Shown in pieces: positions 8,229-17,367 of a DNA stretch of 64,000 nt. Under the pieces are notes generated by a model, which saw nothing but the letters and a program-made list of their open reading frames with translations, did no database searches and was not told where the DNA came from. Numbering within the stretch: position 1 is the first letter of the stretch; each line of letters opens with the position of its first letter. The position numbers and the translations under genes are program-made. Origin of the DNA: Lachnospiraceae bacterium (lineage in GTDB: Bacteria; Bacillota; Clostridia; Lachnospirales; Lachnospiraceae). The stretch is from positions 62,001 to 126,000 of the forward strand of contig JAQVHQ010000005.1 of the NCBI GenBank assembly GCA_028696165.1, in the 5' to 3' direction.

Positions 8229-9788
8229 TTATTTTGCATAATCAGTAACACGACTTTCGCGAATTACATTTACTTTGATCTGACCAGGATATTCTAATTC
8301 CTGTTCAATCTGTTTGGAAATATCACGGGCCAGCAATACCATATCAGCATCATTTACTGTCTCAGGTACTACCATAACACGAACTTCCCTACCTGCCTGA
8401 ATGGCAAAAGATTTATCCACACCTTTGAAAGTGTTGGTAATATCTTCTAACTGTTTCAATCTGTTTGTATATGTTTCTAGTGTTTCTCTTCTCGCTCCAG
8501 GTCTTGCTGCTGAAATCGCATCAGCGGCCTGTACGATACAAGCAATTAAGGATTCTGGTTCTACATCACCGTGGTGAGATTCAACGGTGTTAATAACCAA
8601 TGCTGATTCCTTATACTTCTTACATAAGTCAGCACCAATCTGAATGTGGGATCCTTCCACTTCATGATCGATGGATTTTCCAATGTCATGCAGCAATCCG
8701 GCTCTCTTCGCCATGCGAATGTCCACACCAACCTCAGCGGCCAGTAATCCGGATAATTGTGCTACTTCAATAGAATGTTTCAATGCATTCTGACCATAAC
8801 TTGATCTGTAACGCATTCTTCCCAGTAATCGAACTAACTCTGGATGAATACCATGTACACCTACTTCCATACATGCATTATCGCCTTCTTCTCGAATTAA
8901 TGCATCTACTTCTTTCTGTGCTTTTTCAACCATCTCTTCAATACGAGCTGGATGAATTCTTCCATCAACAATTAATTTCTCAAGTGCAATTCTTGCTACT
9001 TCCCTACGGATTGGATCAAAGCTGGATAAAACAACTGCTTCCGGTGTATCATCAATGATTAAATCTACACCTGTCATCGTCTCCAGTGTACGAATGTTAC
9101 GACCTTCACGACCGATAATTCGTCCCTTCATCTCATCATTAGGAAGCTGTACAACTGAAATAGTTGTCTCTGATACATGATCAACCGCACATTTCTGAAT
9201 GGCTGATACCACATACTCTTTTGCCTTTTTACCGGCATCTTCTTTTGCTTTTGATTCTAATTCTTTGTAAAGCTTTGCTGTGTCATGTTTTACGTCGTCT
9301 TCTACAGATTTTAACAGATATTCTTTTGCCTGTTCGGAGGTTAAACCGGAAATTCGCTCCAGTTCTTGTACTTCCTGATCGTGCATTTCGTCGACTTTCT
9401 TTTCTTTCTTTTTAATCTCTGTCTCTTTTGCTGTGTAGTCAGCCTCTCTCTTTTCCAGATTGTTGGCTTTCTTTTCAACTGCTTCTTCTTTCGCTAAAAC
9501 GCGCTTTTCATATTTTTGCAGTTCAGCTCGTCTTTCCTTGGTTTCTTTTTCCAAATCATTCTTCATACGAAGAGATTCTTCTTTTGCCTCCAACTGAGCT
9601 TCTCGTTTCTTAGTTTCTGCCGTTTTCAGGGCATCATCTATGATGTTTCTTGCTTTGTCTTCTGCTGTACCAACTGTGTCACTATCTTGTTTCACTTTGT
9701 TGGCAACCGCAACTTTGCAAGATACAGGAACCGCAATAAGCAGTGTAACCACTACCGCAACAACTATGCTTATAATAATTGTTGTCAC
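8229..9788 (-). CDS. rny: ribonuclease Y
   Basis: 519 residues, the usual length. N-terminal membrane anchor (about 1-25), long charged coiled coil (about 40-190), KH domain with the [11 protein letters not shown] motif near 227-237, and a metal-dependent HD domain with [10 protein letters not shown] near 367-376. RNase Y is the membrane-bound endonuclease that starts mRNA decay in many Firmicutes. The start is GTG with AAGGAGG in front. Transcribed as recA-recX-rny neighbours, ending at the adjacent terminator. Confidence 0.97.
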   Translation of the reverse strand: MTTIIISIVVAVVVTLLIAVPVSCKVAVANKVKQDSDTVGTAEDKARNIIDDALKTAETKKREAQLEAKEESLRMKNDLEKETKERRAELQKYEKRVLAKEEAVEKKANNLEKREADYTAKETEIKKKEKKVDEMHDQEVQELERISGLTSEQAKEYLLKSVEDDVKHDTAKLYKELESKAKEDAGKKAKEYVVSAIQKCAVDHVSETTISVVQLPNDEMKGRIIGREGRNIRTLETMTGVDLIIDDTPEAVVLSSFDPIRREVARIALEKLIVDGRIHPARIEEMVEKAQKEVDALIREEGDNACMEVGVHGIHPELVRLLGRMRYRSSYGQNALKHSIEVAQLSGLLAAEVGVDIRMAKRAGLLHDIGKSIDHEVEGSHIQIGADLCKKYKESALVINTVESHHGDVEPESLIACIVQAADAISAARPGARRETLETYTNRLKQLEDITNTFKGVDKSFAIQAGREVRVMVVPETVNDADMVLLARDISKQIEQELEYPGQIKVNVIRESRVTDYAK

Positions 9789-9855
9789 AGGAGCACCTCC
9801 TTATTTAGTTTTCATTGTACAAATACAACAGTTCAATTTTATACTGTTTTCTGCA

Positions 9856-10314
9856 TTATGTCAAGTTTTCTTCGTGCAAAATGCACCAAATATCTTGATT
9901 TTTAAATCCTTGTCTAGCTAAATATCCAACAATTCGTGCTAATTCTTTTTCATTTGGTTTTTCAGGCTTATTCCATTTCTTCTTCACAAGACTTCGAACT
10001 ACTTCTTTTTCCTCTGCTAATTCCAGTTCTTCATATGCCTGTGCAACCAAATCCGCACTCACTCCCTTATTTCCCAATTCATACTGCAAGCGTATCCTCC
10101 CCCTCTGATGCTGATGGGTACGGATATACATTCTCGCGTAACGTGCATCATCTATATAACCATAGGATTTTACATATTCCACAGCTGCTAAGACAGCCTC
10201 CTCAGAAAATTTGCTTCTGCGAAGGCTGTTACTTAAATCATACTCCGAACGATCCATTCTGGTTAAGATCTGCATTGCTTTACGCTTTGCTTTTTTTATC
10301 TCATCTTCTGCCAT
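9856..10314 (-). CDS. recX: regulatory protein RecX
   Basis: 152 residues built of three-helix RecX repeats, with characteristic YVKSYGYIDDARYA near 48-61 and KGVSADLV and later LARQGF elements. RecX binds RecA filaments and limits their extension. Located directly downstream of recA on the same strand, the standard arrangement. The 100-bp gap to recA contains an 18-bp direct repeat (about 10379-10414) but no obvious terminator, so co-transcription from the SOS promoter is likely. Confidence 0.93.
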   Translation of the reverse strand: MAEDEIKKAKRKAMQILTRMDRSEYDLSNSLRRSKFSEEAVLAAVEYVKSYGYIDDARYARMYIRTHQHQRGRIRLQYELGNKGVSADLVAQAYEELELAEEKEVVRSLVKKKWNKPEKPNEKELARIVGYLARQGFKNQDIWCILHEENLT

Positions 10315-10415
10315 TCTCAGAATCTCCGTTTATCTGTTTCTTATTTTTACTTTTATGCTTTCTGTCTATACTTTTTCTACTATTTTTATGCCTTAGCCTC
10401 TTTTTATGCCTTAGC

Positions 10416-11486
10416 TTATTTCTCCGCTTTTGCTTCCTTCTCGGCCGTTTCTTTTGCTTTTTCTTTCATTGCTTTTTCATCGGCTGGATTCGTCTTTAAA
10501 CCATAGAATTCACGAACTTTATTTTCTACTTCTTCCATAATCTCCGGATTCTCACGAAGATAATTTTTAGCGTTCTCACGACCCTGTCCTATCTTTGCAT
10601 CATTATAAGCGAACCACGCTCCACTTTTTTGAATCACATTAATATTAGCCGCGAGATCTAAGATATCACCTTCTCTTGTGATCCCCTTACCAAACATAAT
10701 ATCAAATTCTGCTTCCTTAAATGGAGGCGCAATCTTATTCTTTACAACTTTAACTCTGGTACGGTTACCAATCACTTCACCATTCTGCTTTAAAGATTCA
10801 ATTCTGCGAATATCAAGACGAATAGAAGAATAGAATTTCAATGCACGGCCTCCTGTTGTAGTTTCTGGATTACCGAACATAACTCCGATTTTCTCACGCA
10901 GCTGATTAATAAAGATAACAATACAGTTAGACTTACTGATAACTGCTGTCAATTTTCTAAGTCCCTGGGACATAAGTCTGGCCTGCAGTCCCATATGAGA
11001 ATCACCCATATCTCCATCAATCTCAGCTTTCGGTACTAAAGCAGCAACTGAATCGACAATTACTATGTCTACAGCACCTGAACGAACCATAGTCTCTGTA
11101 ATCTCTAATGCCTGTTCTCCATTATCTGGCTGTGATATATACAAATTATCAATATCTACTCCAATGTTTTTGGCATATGCAGGATCCAGAGCATGCTCAG
11201 CATCAATAAATCCAGCAATTCCACCTCTTTTTTGTACTTCTGCTACCATATGTAAAGCTACTGTAGTTTTACCACTGGATTCCGGTCCGTACACTTCTAC
11301 AATACGGCCTCTCGGAATACCACCAAGTCCCAAAGCTATATCTAAACTAAGTGAACCTGTAGGAACTGTCTCAACATTCATATTCGTTCCTGAATCACCA
11401 AGCTTCATAACAGAACCTTTACCAAACTGTCTTTCTATCTGACCAAGCGCTGCATCCAGTGCTTTCATCTTATCTTCTTTTAACAT
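10416..11486 (-). CDS. recA: recombinase RecA
   Basis: 356 residues from the ATG at 11486, which has AAGGAG at ideal spacing; the longer frame to 11534 lacks a ribosome site and runs through the LexA box. Walker [10 protein letters not shown] (about 67-75), Walker [13 protein letters not shown], and loop L2 with the [10 protein letters not shown] pattern are present. The C-terminus is a Lys/Glu/Ala-rich tail. Catalyses strand exchange and LexA self-cleavage. Regulated by the SOS box at 11506-11519 and promoter at 11534-11562. Confidence 0.98.
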   Translation of the reverse strand: MLKEDKMKALDAALGQIERQFGKGSVMKLGDSGTNMNVETVPTGSLSLDIALGLGGIPRGRIVEVYGPESSGKTTVALHMVAEVQKRGGIAGFIDAEHALDPAYAKNIGVDIDNLYISQPDNGEQALEITETMVRSGAVDIVIVDSVAALVPKAEIDGDMGDSHMGLQARLMSQGLRKLTAVISKSNCIVIFINQLREKIGVMFGNPETTTGGRALKFYSSIRLDIRRIESLKQNGEVIGNRTRVKVVKNKIAPPFKEAEFDIMFGKGITREGDILDLAANINVIQKSGAWFAYNDAKIGQGRENAKNYLRENPEIMEEVENKVREFYGLKTNPADEKAMKEKAKETAEKEAKAEK

Positions 11487-11505
11487 ATATATCTCCTTTT
11501 CTTTG

Positions 11506-11519
11506 CGAACGAATGTTCG
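11506..11519. promoter_or_regulatory. LexA (SOS) box of recA
   Basis: The 14-bp palindrome CGAACGAATGTTCG fits the Gram-positive LexA consensus (GAAC-N4-GTTC core). It lies between the -10 element and the ribosome site of recA. Confidence 0.88.
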
Positions 11520-11533
11520 ACTTTCTAGATACA

Positions 11534-11562
11534 ATATTATTACATTTTTGTTTTTTTGTCAA
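11534..11562 (-). promoter_or_regulatory. promoter of recA
   Basis: Minus strand TTGACA (11557-11562), 17-bp spacer, TAATAT (11534-11539), immediately upstream of the LexA box. Confidence 0.8.
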
Positions 11563-11786
11563 TCAATTTCTTTGGGAATTCTAAGGGAATTTACTAAGAG
11601 TTTTCTTTTTAATTTGGCGACTGCCATGTACGACTTGAAATAGTATATTTACTTTATCATAATATTCACCTATGGTCAAGAACACATCCATTGATACAGC
11701 CATAGATTTTCCACCTTCTACTTTATGTTCTCAATGAATCAACCTGATTTTTCCATCTTAATAACCTATCCTTGCTTCAAATAATT

Positions 11787-11822
11787 AAGAGAGCACATAC
11801 AATACGCTGTATGCACCCTCTT
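11787..11822 (-). terminator. possible terminator of glgA
   Basis: On the minus strand a 14-bp stem pairs fully if three G-U pairs are allowed, with an 8-nt loop. The following bases (AATTATTT) are only weakly T-rich. The rest of the gap 11563-11900 shows no gene. Confidence 0.45.
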
Positions 11823-11900
11823 GAATTATCCACTGGATATAATTTACTTTGCAAATCATTTTAAAAATAATCAATTTAGATACTTGTTTTTAGCCAAGCC

Positions 11901-13340
11901 CTATGCAAGCCAGTCATATAATTCCTGATACTGTGCTGCTGAACTGCTCCAGGAGAAATCTTTTGCCATAGCACGGTCTACAATTTTGTTCCATTCCCGC
12001 TTCTTGTCATAATATACCTGTTCTGCATAACGAACAGTTTTTAGCATCTCCTGTGCATTATAATTTGTAAAACTAAATCCTGTACCGGTTCCCTCATATT
12101 CATTGTAAGGTTCTACCGTATCTTTCAATCCACCTGTTTCACGAACAATCGGTACTGTTCCATATCGCAAACTCATCAGCTGACTTAAGCCACACGGTTC
12201 AAACAATGAAGGCATTAAGAAGGCGTCACAGGCTGCATAAATTTTATGCGACATAGGTTCTGAATAATAGATATTCGCAGACACTTTATCGTTATACTTC
12301 CAATCATAATGGCGGAACATATTTTCATATTTCTCATCACCGGTTCCAAGTACAACCAGCTGAATTCCATCCTGACAAAGCTCATCCATCACATAAGCAA
12401 TCAAGTCAAAGCCCTTCTGATCGGTAAGACGTGATACGATACCTATCATCATGGTCTTTGGATTTTGCTCGAGGCCAAGTTCCTTCTGTAATGCTGTCTT
12501 GTTTTTTATCTTTTCCTTGCGGAAATTCTTCGCATTAAAATTCTTAGTAATTAATTTATCCGTCTCAGGATTATAATCTGTATAATCAATTCCATTTACG
12601 ATACCTCTAAGACTGTTCTGTCTTGCCCTCATAAGGCCGTCGAGATTTTCACCATAGAATGGGGTTTTAATTTCCTCTGCATAAGTATTGCTGACGGTTG
12701 TGATTGCATCTGCATATACCAGACCGCCTTTCAGTAAATTAGCATCCTTATTAAACTCCAGTTTATCAGGAACGAAATAATAATCCGGTAATCCAGACAT
12801 AGCCTGAATAGTCTTAATATCCCAGGTTCCCTGGAATTTCAGATTATGTATAGTCATAACTGACTTGATGCCCCAATAAAACTGATTCTGTTGGAAACTG
12901 TCTTTTAAATATACCGGTACTAATCCAGTCTGCCAGTCATGGCAATGGATAACATCCGGTCTAAAATCGATTACTGGCAGTGCAGACAGCAACGCTTTGG
13001 AGAAATAAATATATTTTTCAATATCCCAGAGAATATCGCCGTAAGGCTTCTCCCCTGTGAAATAATATTCATTGTCAATAAAATAGAATGTAATTCCATC
13101 ATACTCCATTTCCAAAATTCCTACATATAAACTCTTACCGGCCAAATCCATATAAAAGTGGTTGTTATAAACCAGCTTATCTTTGAATTCATCCTTCATA
13201 CATGAGTATTTCGGTAAAATGACACGTACATCAAAATACTCCTTATCAAAACACTTCGGCAATGACCCTGCTACATCTGCCAAACCACCTGTCTTAATAA
13301 ACGGTACACACTCTGAAGCTGCAAACAAAATCTTTTTCAT
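11901..13340 (-). CDS. glgA: glycogen synthase GlgA (ADP-glucose type, GT5)
   Basis: 479 residues, normal for bacterial GlgA. N-terminal ADP-glucose contact motif in FIKTGGLADVAGSLPK (about 14-29). C-terminal GT-B features include SRLTDQKGFDL near 302-312 and the FEPCGLSQL motif with catalytic Glu near 375-383. Extends alpha-1,4-glucan from ADP-glucose. No glgC, glgD or glgP lies nearby, so the gene stands apart from a glycogen operon. It follows spo0A on the same strand, and coordination of storage with sporulation is only a guess. Confidence 0.95.
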   Translation of the reverse strand: MKKILFAASECVPFIKTGGLADVAGSLPKCFDKEYFDVRVILPKYSCMKDEFKDKLVYNNHFYMDLAGKSLYVGILEMEYDGITFYFIDNEYYFTGEKPYGDILWDIEKYIYFSKALLSALPVIDFRPDVIHCHDWQTGLVPVYLKDSFQQNQFYWGIKSVMTIHNLKFQGTWDIKTIQAMSGLPDYYFVPDKLEFNKDANLLKGGLVYADAITTVSNTYAEEIKTPFYGENLDGLMRARQNSLRGIVNGIDYTDYNPETDKLITKNFNAKNFRKEKIKNKTALQKELGLEQNPKTMMIGIVSRLTDQKGFDLIAYVMDELCQDGIQLVVLGTGDEKYENMFRHYDWKYNDKVSANIYYSEPMSHKIYAACDAFLMPSLFEPCGLSQLMSLRYGTVPIVRETGGLKDTVEPYNEYEGTGTGFSFTNYNAQEMLKTVRYAEQVYYDKKREWNKIVDRAMAKDFSWSSSAAQYQELYDWLA

Positions 13341-13446
13341 CTGTTACCCTCCTAATACACGCTAAATATAAAACTATTCTTATTATAACTTATTTACCGC
13401 TAATTGGAAAGCATATAATTATAGTTTATTTCACCCTGATTTTTGT

Positions 13447-14247
13447 TCATAGATTTTTGTTCTCCAATCGGATTTTGTCTGCAATTAATGCAATAAACTC
13501 TGAATTAGTTGGCTTTCCCTTTCCATTATTAACAGTATACCCAAATAATTTGTCTATAGTATCCATCTTTCCTCTGCTCCAGGCTACTTCAATAGCATGG
13601 CGAATGGCACGTTCAACTCTGCTTGGTGTAGTCTGATGACGTTTGGCAATGGTTGGATATAGTATTTTAGTGATTGAATTAAGCATCTCCATATCATTTA
13701 CGGATAGGATAATTGCATCTCTCAAATATTGATATCCTTTTATATGTGCCGGTACACCTACCTCATGTATAATGTCCGTCACGATACTTTCTAGATCAAC
13801 CTTTTTCACCTCATTAACCCCAATACTGATTTGTCCCCTGGAACGGATACCCTGGTTTAGATGTGCCTGATAACCACGCAGGCGTTTTATACGGTTTAAA
13901 ATCATAGCATTATCAAATGGTTTTAAAATATAGTAATTTGCACCCAGACTAAAAGCATCTTCTGTAATCTGTTCCTGGCTTACCGCAGATACGACAATAA
14001 ACGCTGGTGGTTTCGCCACTTCCGGATCCTTTGCGACTTTCTCCATTACTGTAAGTCCATCCACTTTTGGCATAATTATATCCAGCAAAACCACATCCGG
14101 CTGTTTTTCCTTTATGATTTGATAGATATCTTCTCCATTATTAGCCTGACCCACCAACTCAAGTTCCTTATCGTTTTTAATAATCGTTCCCAGTAGATTT
14201 ATAATTCTTTCATTATCATCTGCAATCGCTATATTCAGTTTCTCCAT
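13447..14247 (-). CDS. spo0A: sporulation master regulator Spo0A
   Basis: 266 residues: receiver domain (about 1-125) with phosphoacceptor Asp56 in [10 protein letters not shown], acidic pocket near 10-11, and Lys in LKPFDN near 108. The C-terminal effector domain (about 155-266) carries the recognition-helix region [14 protein letters not shown], which is nearly invariant in Spo0A. Phosphorylated Spo0A binds 0A boxes (TGTCGAA) to start sporulation. Two such boxes and a vegetative-type promoter lie upstream. Unlike the common order, spoIVB is not its direct neighbour; 3.1 kb of other sequence lies between. Confidence 0.97.
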   Translation of the reverse strand: MEKLNIAIADDNERIINLLGTIIKNDKELELVGQANNGEDIYQIIKEKQPDVVLLDIIMPKVDGLTVMEKVAKDPEVAKPPAFIVVSAVSQEQITEDAFSLGANYYILKPFDNAMILNRIKRLRGYQAHLNQGIRSRGQISIGVNEVKKVDLESIVTDIIHEVGVPAHIKGYQYLRDAIILSVNDMEMLNSITKILYPTIAKRHQTTPSRVERAIRHAIEVAWSRGKMDTIDKLFGYTVNNGKGKPTNSEFIALIADKIRLENKNL

Positions 14248-14311
14248 CGTCCCTGCTCCTCATCTTATATTCAAAAAAGCGCTTTTCTCTTTTATGGCTG
14301 CCATGGGTATA

Positions 14312-14339
14312 ATTATAATACGCCACTTATGGAAAGCAA
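14312..14339 (-). promoter_or_regulatory. candidate vegetative promoter of spo0A
   Basis: Minus strand TTGCTT (14334-14339), 16-bp spacer, TATAAT (14312-14317), 65 bp before the spo0A start. Confidence 0.55.
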
Positions 14340-14377
14340 GCATTGAAACTGTAAATTTGTTGTTTTTCGTCGCACTA

Positions 14378-14454
14378 TTCGACATCTTTTTGTAATTCAT
14401 GGTATTTTTCTGCCAATTTCTGCATATTGTTTCATTTTTGTATATTTTTCGACA
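14378..14454 (-). promoter_or_regulatory. two Spo0A boxes upstream of spo0A
   Basis: Exact TGTCGAA on the minus strand at 14378-14384 and 14448-14454, 131 and 201 bp before the spo0A start and upstream of the vegetative-type promoter. Two exact copies within 77 bp suggest autoregulation. Confidence 0.7.
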
Positions 14455-14597
14455 TACTCTGAATTTTAAATTTTCTTTTCATTTTTCTATCTTTAGATAA
14501 TAGAATACAGATTTTGCTTTTTTTCTTTCATATGTTCAAAAATCCCACTCATATGTTGTGCATATTTAACATCTTTTTCTCTGCACAGCATGTTTTC

Positions 14598-14626
14598 TTG
14601 CACACTTTTTCCAATTATGATATAGT
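14598..14626 (+). promoter_or_regulatory. promoter of the UroD-like gene
   Basis: TTGCAC (14598-14603), 17-bp spacer, TATAGT (14621-14626), followed by GGAGGAGG before the start codon. Confidence 0.55.
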
Positions 14627-14667
14627 GAAATTAGCATTAATCACTCAATTGTGGAGGAGGAAACTAT

Positions 14668-15672
14668 ATGTTAACAAAGAGACAAAATCTATTGGAAACT
14701 ATCCGTGGAGGTCATCCTGACCGTCTGGTAAACCAGTATGAAGCATTTGAATGTACCGATGCTGTCTACAAGATGATTATGGGCGATCCGATTACCGCAC
14801 AGGGAGAAGCTGTATTTCCCGGAAGCGGACCAAAGAAAAACGCATGGGGTATCACTTTTGACTGGCCACTGCATGAGCCAGGTATGTTCCCTGTACAAGA
14901 TGATGCGCATAAGGTAGTTAAGGACATTACAAAATGGCGTGAAGTTGTAAAAGCTCCTGAGACTAACCTGCCGGCAGAGGCATGGGAACCATTTATGGAA
15001 ACAGTAAATAAAATCGACCGCAATGAAGTATTTGCTACTGCGTTTGTAGCTCCTGGCGTGTTCGAGCAGTGCCATCACCTTATGGGAATGGATGACTGTA
15101 TGCTGAATCTGTATCTGGAACCGGAAGCAATGCACGAACTGATTGATTATATTACAGATTATGAACTAAGATATGCCGAACAGCTCTGTAAATATTACAA
15201 ACCAGACTGTATCTTCCATCATGATGACTGGGGCAGCTCTACTAATTCTTTTATGTCTCCTGAGATGTTTGAAGAATTCTTTGTACCTGCTTATAAGAAG
15301 ATTTACGGATATTATAAGAGCCATGGTGTTGAATTAATTGTTCATCACAGTGATTCTTATGCTGCTAACCTTGTACCTTATATGATTGAAGTCGGTATCG
15401 ATATCTGGCAGGGCTGCGTTTCTAACAATAAAGTATCTGAGCTGATTAAGAAATACGGCGGACAAATTTCATTCATGGGTGATATTGACAATTCCAAGAT
15501 TGACCGTGAAGACTGGACTGCCGAGAAGGTAAGTGCTGAAGTTGACCGTGCTGTAGAAGAGAACGGAAATCTCTATTACATCCCATGTATTACACAAGGT
15601 GGTCCTGGAAGCGTATATCCGGGTGTTTATGAGGCAATTACAGATGAGTTGAATCGTTTGAACAACAAATAG
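14668..15672 (+). CDS. UroD/MtaA-family protein, probable corrinoid-linked methyltransferase
   Basis: 334 residues with the UroD TIM-barrel pattern: SSTNSFMSPEMFEEFFVPAYKKI near 190-213 and a C-terminal CITQGGPGSVYPGVYEAI near 308-325. In MtaA-type methyl-corrinoid:CoM methyltransferases the zinc site reads H-x-C; here the corresponding segment is HHSDS (about 227-231), so the first Cys is absent although a later Cys (PCITQGG) remains. True uroporphyrinogen decarboxylase is unlikely, as no heme genes are near. Monocistronic, with a strong GGAGGAGG site and a strong terminator. Substrate unknown. Confidence 0.7.
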   Translation: MLTKRQNLLETIRGGHPDRLVNQYEAFECTDAVYKMIMGDPITAQGEAVFPGSGPKKNAWGITFDWPLHEPGMFPVQDDAHKVVKDITKWREVVKAPETNLPAEAWEPFMETVNKIDRNEVFATAFVAPGVFEQCHHLMGMDDCMLNLYLEPEAMHELIDYITDYELRYAEQLCKYYKPDCIFHHDDWGSSTNSFMSPEMFEEFFVPAYKKIYGYYKSHGVELIVHHSDSYAANLVPYMIEVGIDIWQGCVSNNKVSELIKKYGGQISFMGDIDNSKIDREDWTAEKVSAEVDRAVEENGNLYYIPCITQGGPGSVYPGVYEAITDELNRLNNK

Positions 15673-15776
15673 AAATAGTTATATAACCATATAGCTTAGA
15701 TTTCTTCATTGGATTTCTTCATTAGATTTCTTCAAAAAATATAAGGAAACAAATTCAAAAAATAATCTAAGGAAAC

Positions 15777-15826
15777 AAAAAGGAGCTGTCGCACTAAGTG
15801 ATATGAAAGTGCGACAGTTCCTTTTT
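15777..15826 (+). terminator. terminator of the UroD-like gene
   Basis: 19-bp stem (GGAGCTGTCGCACT paired with AGTGCGACAGTTCC plus A5/T5) and a T-rich tail. The preceding 15699-15735 holds three 13-bp direct repeats beginning GATTTCTTCA. Confidence 0.9.
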
Positions 15827-15969
15827 ATTTATTATATCTTCCTTTTTTGTATCTTCTGTTTTTTATTCAACTTCTTAAAAATGAAATCTATAGAGCTGTT
15901 CAGCAAAAGAAGGAATGGTGTCTGATGAATATTCCAGCGATTCTTAAGTTACAAGAATATACATCTGGG

Positions 15970-16407
15970 TTATATAATATAATCCAGATTCTGATTTTTT
16001 TCTTCCTGCCAATGAATCAAATCAGCCAATGTAATATGATCTACTACACCGTTTATTGCGTCATTTAGTCTTTTCCACACTTCTACCGTCACGCACTGCT
16101 CATCCCTTGGACAGATTCCACCATCCTCCACGCATGCGACAGGTGCAAGGCTCCCTTCCGTCAGTCGCAGAATCATCCCTACTGTATATTCTTCTGGATC
16201 CCATCTCAGAGAATATCCCCCCTGTGGTCCTCTGGTACTGCGAACAAATCCAGCCTTATTTAATATAGCAATAATCTGTTCAAGATATTTTACTGAAATG
16301 TCCTGTCTTGCAGATATTTCCTTTATATGAGTAGGACGACTGGAATCACTCATAGCCAAGTCCAGCATCAAACGCAGAGCATATCTTCCTTTTGTTGATA
16401 TTTTCAT
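15970..16407 (-). CDS. Rrf2 family transcriptional regulator (second copy)
   Basis: 145 residues, start MKISTKGRYALRLMLDLA, winged-helix domain followed by a Cys triad in the pattern C-x6-C-x5-C (about residues 91-104), so Fe-S binding is possible. Paralogous to the regulator at 2781-3239. Target unknown; it has no co-directional partner gene and sits between a UroD-like gene and a 53-bp repeat array. A dyad overlapping the -35 of its own promoter suggests autorepression. Confidence 0.88.
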   Translation of the reverse strand: MKISTKGRYALRLMLDLAMSDSSRPTHIKEISARQDISVKYLEQIIAILNKAGFVRSTRGPQGGYSLRWDPEEYTVGMILRLTEGSLAPVACVEDGGICPRDEQCVTVEVWKRLNDAINGVVDHITLADLIHWQEEKNQNLDYII

Positions 16408-16492
16408 AATGATACCTCTTCCTTTAATTTTTCCTTTAATTTTTTCTAATTCTTTTTCTAATTATTTTTATTTTATTCTTTTCTCTATGAAT

Positions 16493-16525
16493 ATTCTATC
16501 ATCTTTTTCATACCGATTCAATAGG
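16493..16525 (-). promoter_or_regulatory. promoter and overlapping dyad of the second Rrf2 gene
   Basis: Minus strand TTGAAT (16516-16521), 17-bp spacer, TAGAAT (16493-16498). The palindrome CCGATTCAATAGG (16513-16525; CC-ATT-AAT-GG symmetry) covers the -35, as expected of a self-repressing operator. Confidence 0.55.
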
Positions 16526-16576
16526 AATATGGGAATTTTGATTTTGTGTCCCACTGTATTATTTAGAAGAAAGCGG

Positions 16577-17160
16577 CTTTTTGATATGTACGTGTTTCTT
16601 CAATTTACGCATCATTTTAGTGAAAACTACTTTTTGATACGTACTCGCCTCTCCATTTTACGTATCATTTTGGTAAAAACTGCTTTTTGATACGTACTCA
16701 CCTCTCTATTTTACGTGTCATTTTGGCGAATACTGCTTTTTGATACGTACTCACTTCTCCATTTTACGTGTCATTTTGGCAAATACTGCTTTTTGATACG
16801 TACTCACCTCTCTATTTTACGTGTCATTTTAGCAAAAACTGCTTTTTGATACGTACTCACCTCTCTATTTTACGTGTTATTTTAGCGAAAACTGCTTTTT
16901 GATACGTACTCACCTCTCCATTTTACGTGTCATTTTAGCGAAGACTGCTTTTTGATACGTACTCATCTCTCTATTTTACGTGTCATTTTGGCGAAAACTG
17001 CTTTTTGATACGTACTTACCTCTCTATTTTACGTGTCATTTTGGCGAATACTGCTTTTTGATACATACTCGCCTCTCCATTTTACGTATCATTTGGACAC
17101 AGCTTGCTTTTTGATACGTATTATCCTATAAATTTACGTATCACTTGAAGAATTTGATTT
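16577..17160. repeat. 11-copy tandem array of a 53-bp hairpin unit
   Basis: Units begin with CTTTTTGATACGTA at 16577, 16630, 16683, 16736, 16789, 16842, 16895, 16948, 17001, 17054 and 17107, an exact 53-bp step each time. Each unit holds the inverted pair GATACGTA and TACGTRTC about 14-15 bp apart, then TCATTTTRGCRAAAACTG. Central units are nearly identical, and the two at each end are the most diverged. The period is not a multiple of three and no frame stays open, so it is noncoding. Identical 'spacers' rule out CRISPR. Function unknown. Confidence 0.95.
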
Positions 17161-17306
17161 AAATTGTAAATCAACAAATGATTTTGATAACACGCAGAAG
17201 GTATGATGTAGCGACCTGTCCAAATGAGTCTGTCCATATGGACAATTTCACTTGACAATCTACAGTTTTTCAATTAGTCACTTCTATTATTCTTATCGCT
17301 ATATAA

Positions 17307-17331
17307 GGAAAGGCTCCCGAAAGAGCCTTCC
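17307..17331 (-). terminator. probable terminator of spoIVB
   Basis: Minus strand GGAAGGCTC stem with a short loop, followed by TTATAT. It lies about 37 bp past the spoIVB stop. A separate 12-bp palindrome GTCCATATGGAC is at 17233-17244. Confidence 0.55.
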
Positions 17332-17367
17332 GGACTATAAGTTTCACAAGTTCACACTCTACCAGCA

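Noticed and set aside
11487-11534. Longer RecA N-terminus
   Set aside because: It would translate the LexA box and ribosome site; the ATG at 11486 has ideal spacing and the family N-terminus.
14668-15672. Uroporphyrinogen decarboxylase (heme synthesis)
   Set aside because: No heme genes nearby, and the C-terminal segment resembles methyltransferase members of the superfamily.
16409-16690. 93-codon plus-strand frame running into the repeat array
   Set aside because: Low-complexity Phe/Ser-rich frame from T-rich DNA, no ribosome site, overlaps the Rrf2 promoter.
16577-17160. CRISPR array
   Set aside because: The full 53-bp unit repeats, including the parts that would be spacers, and no cas genes are near.
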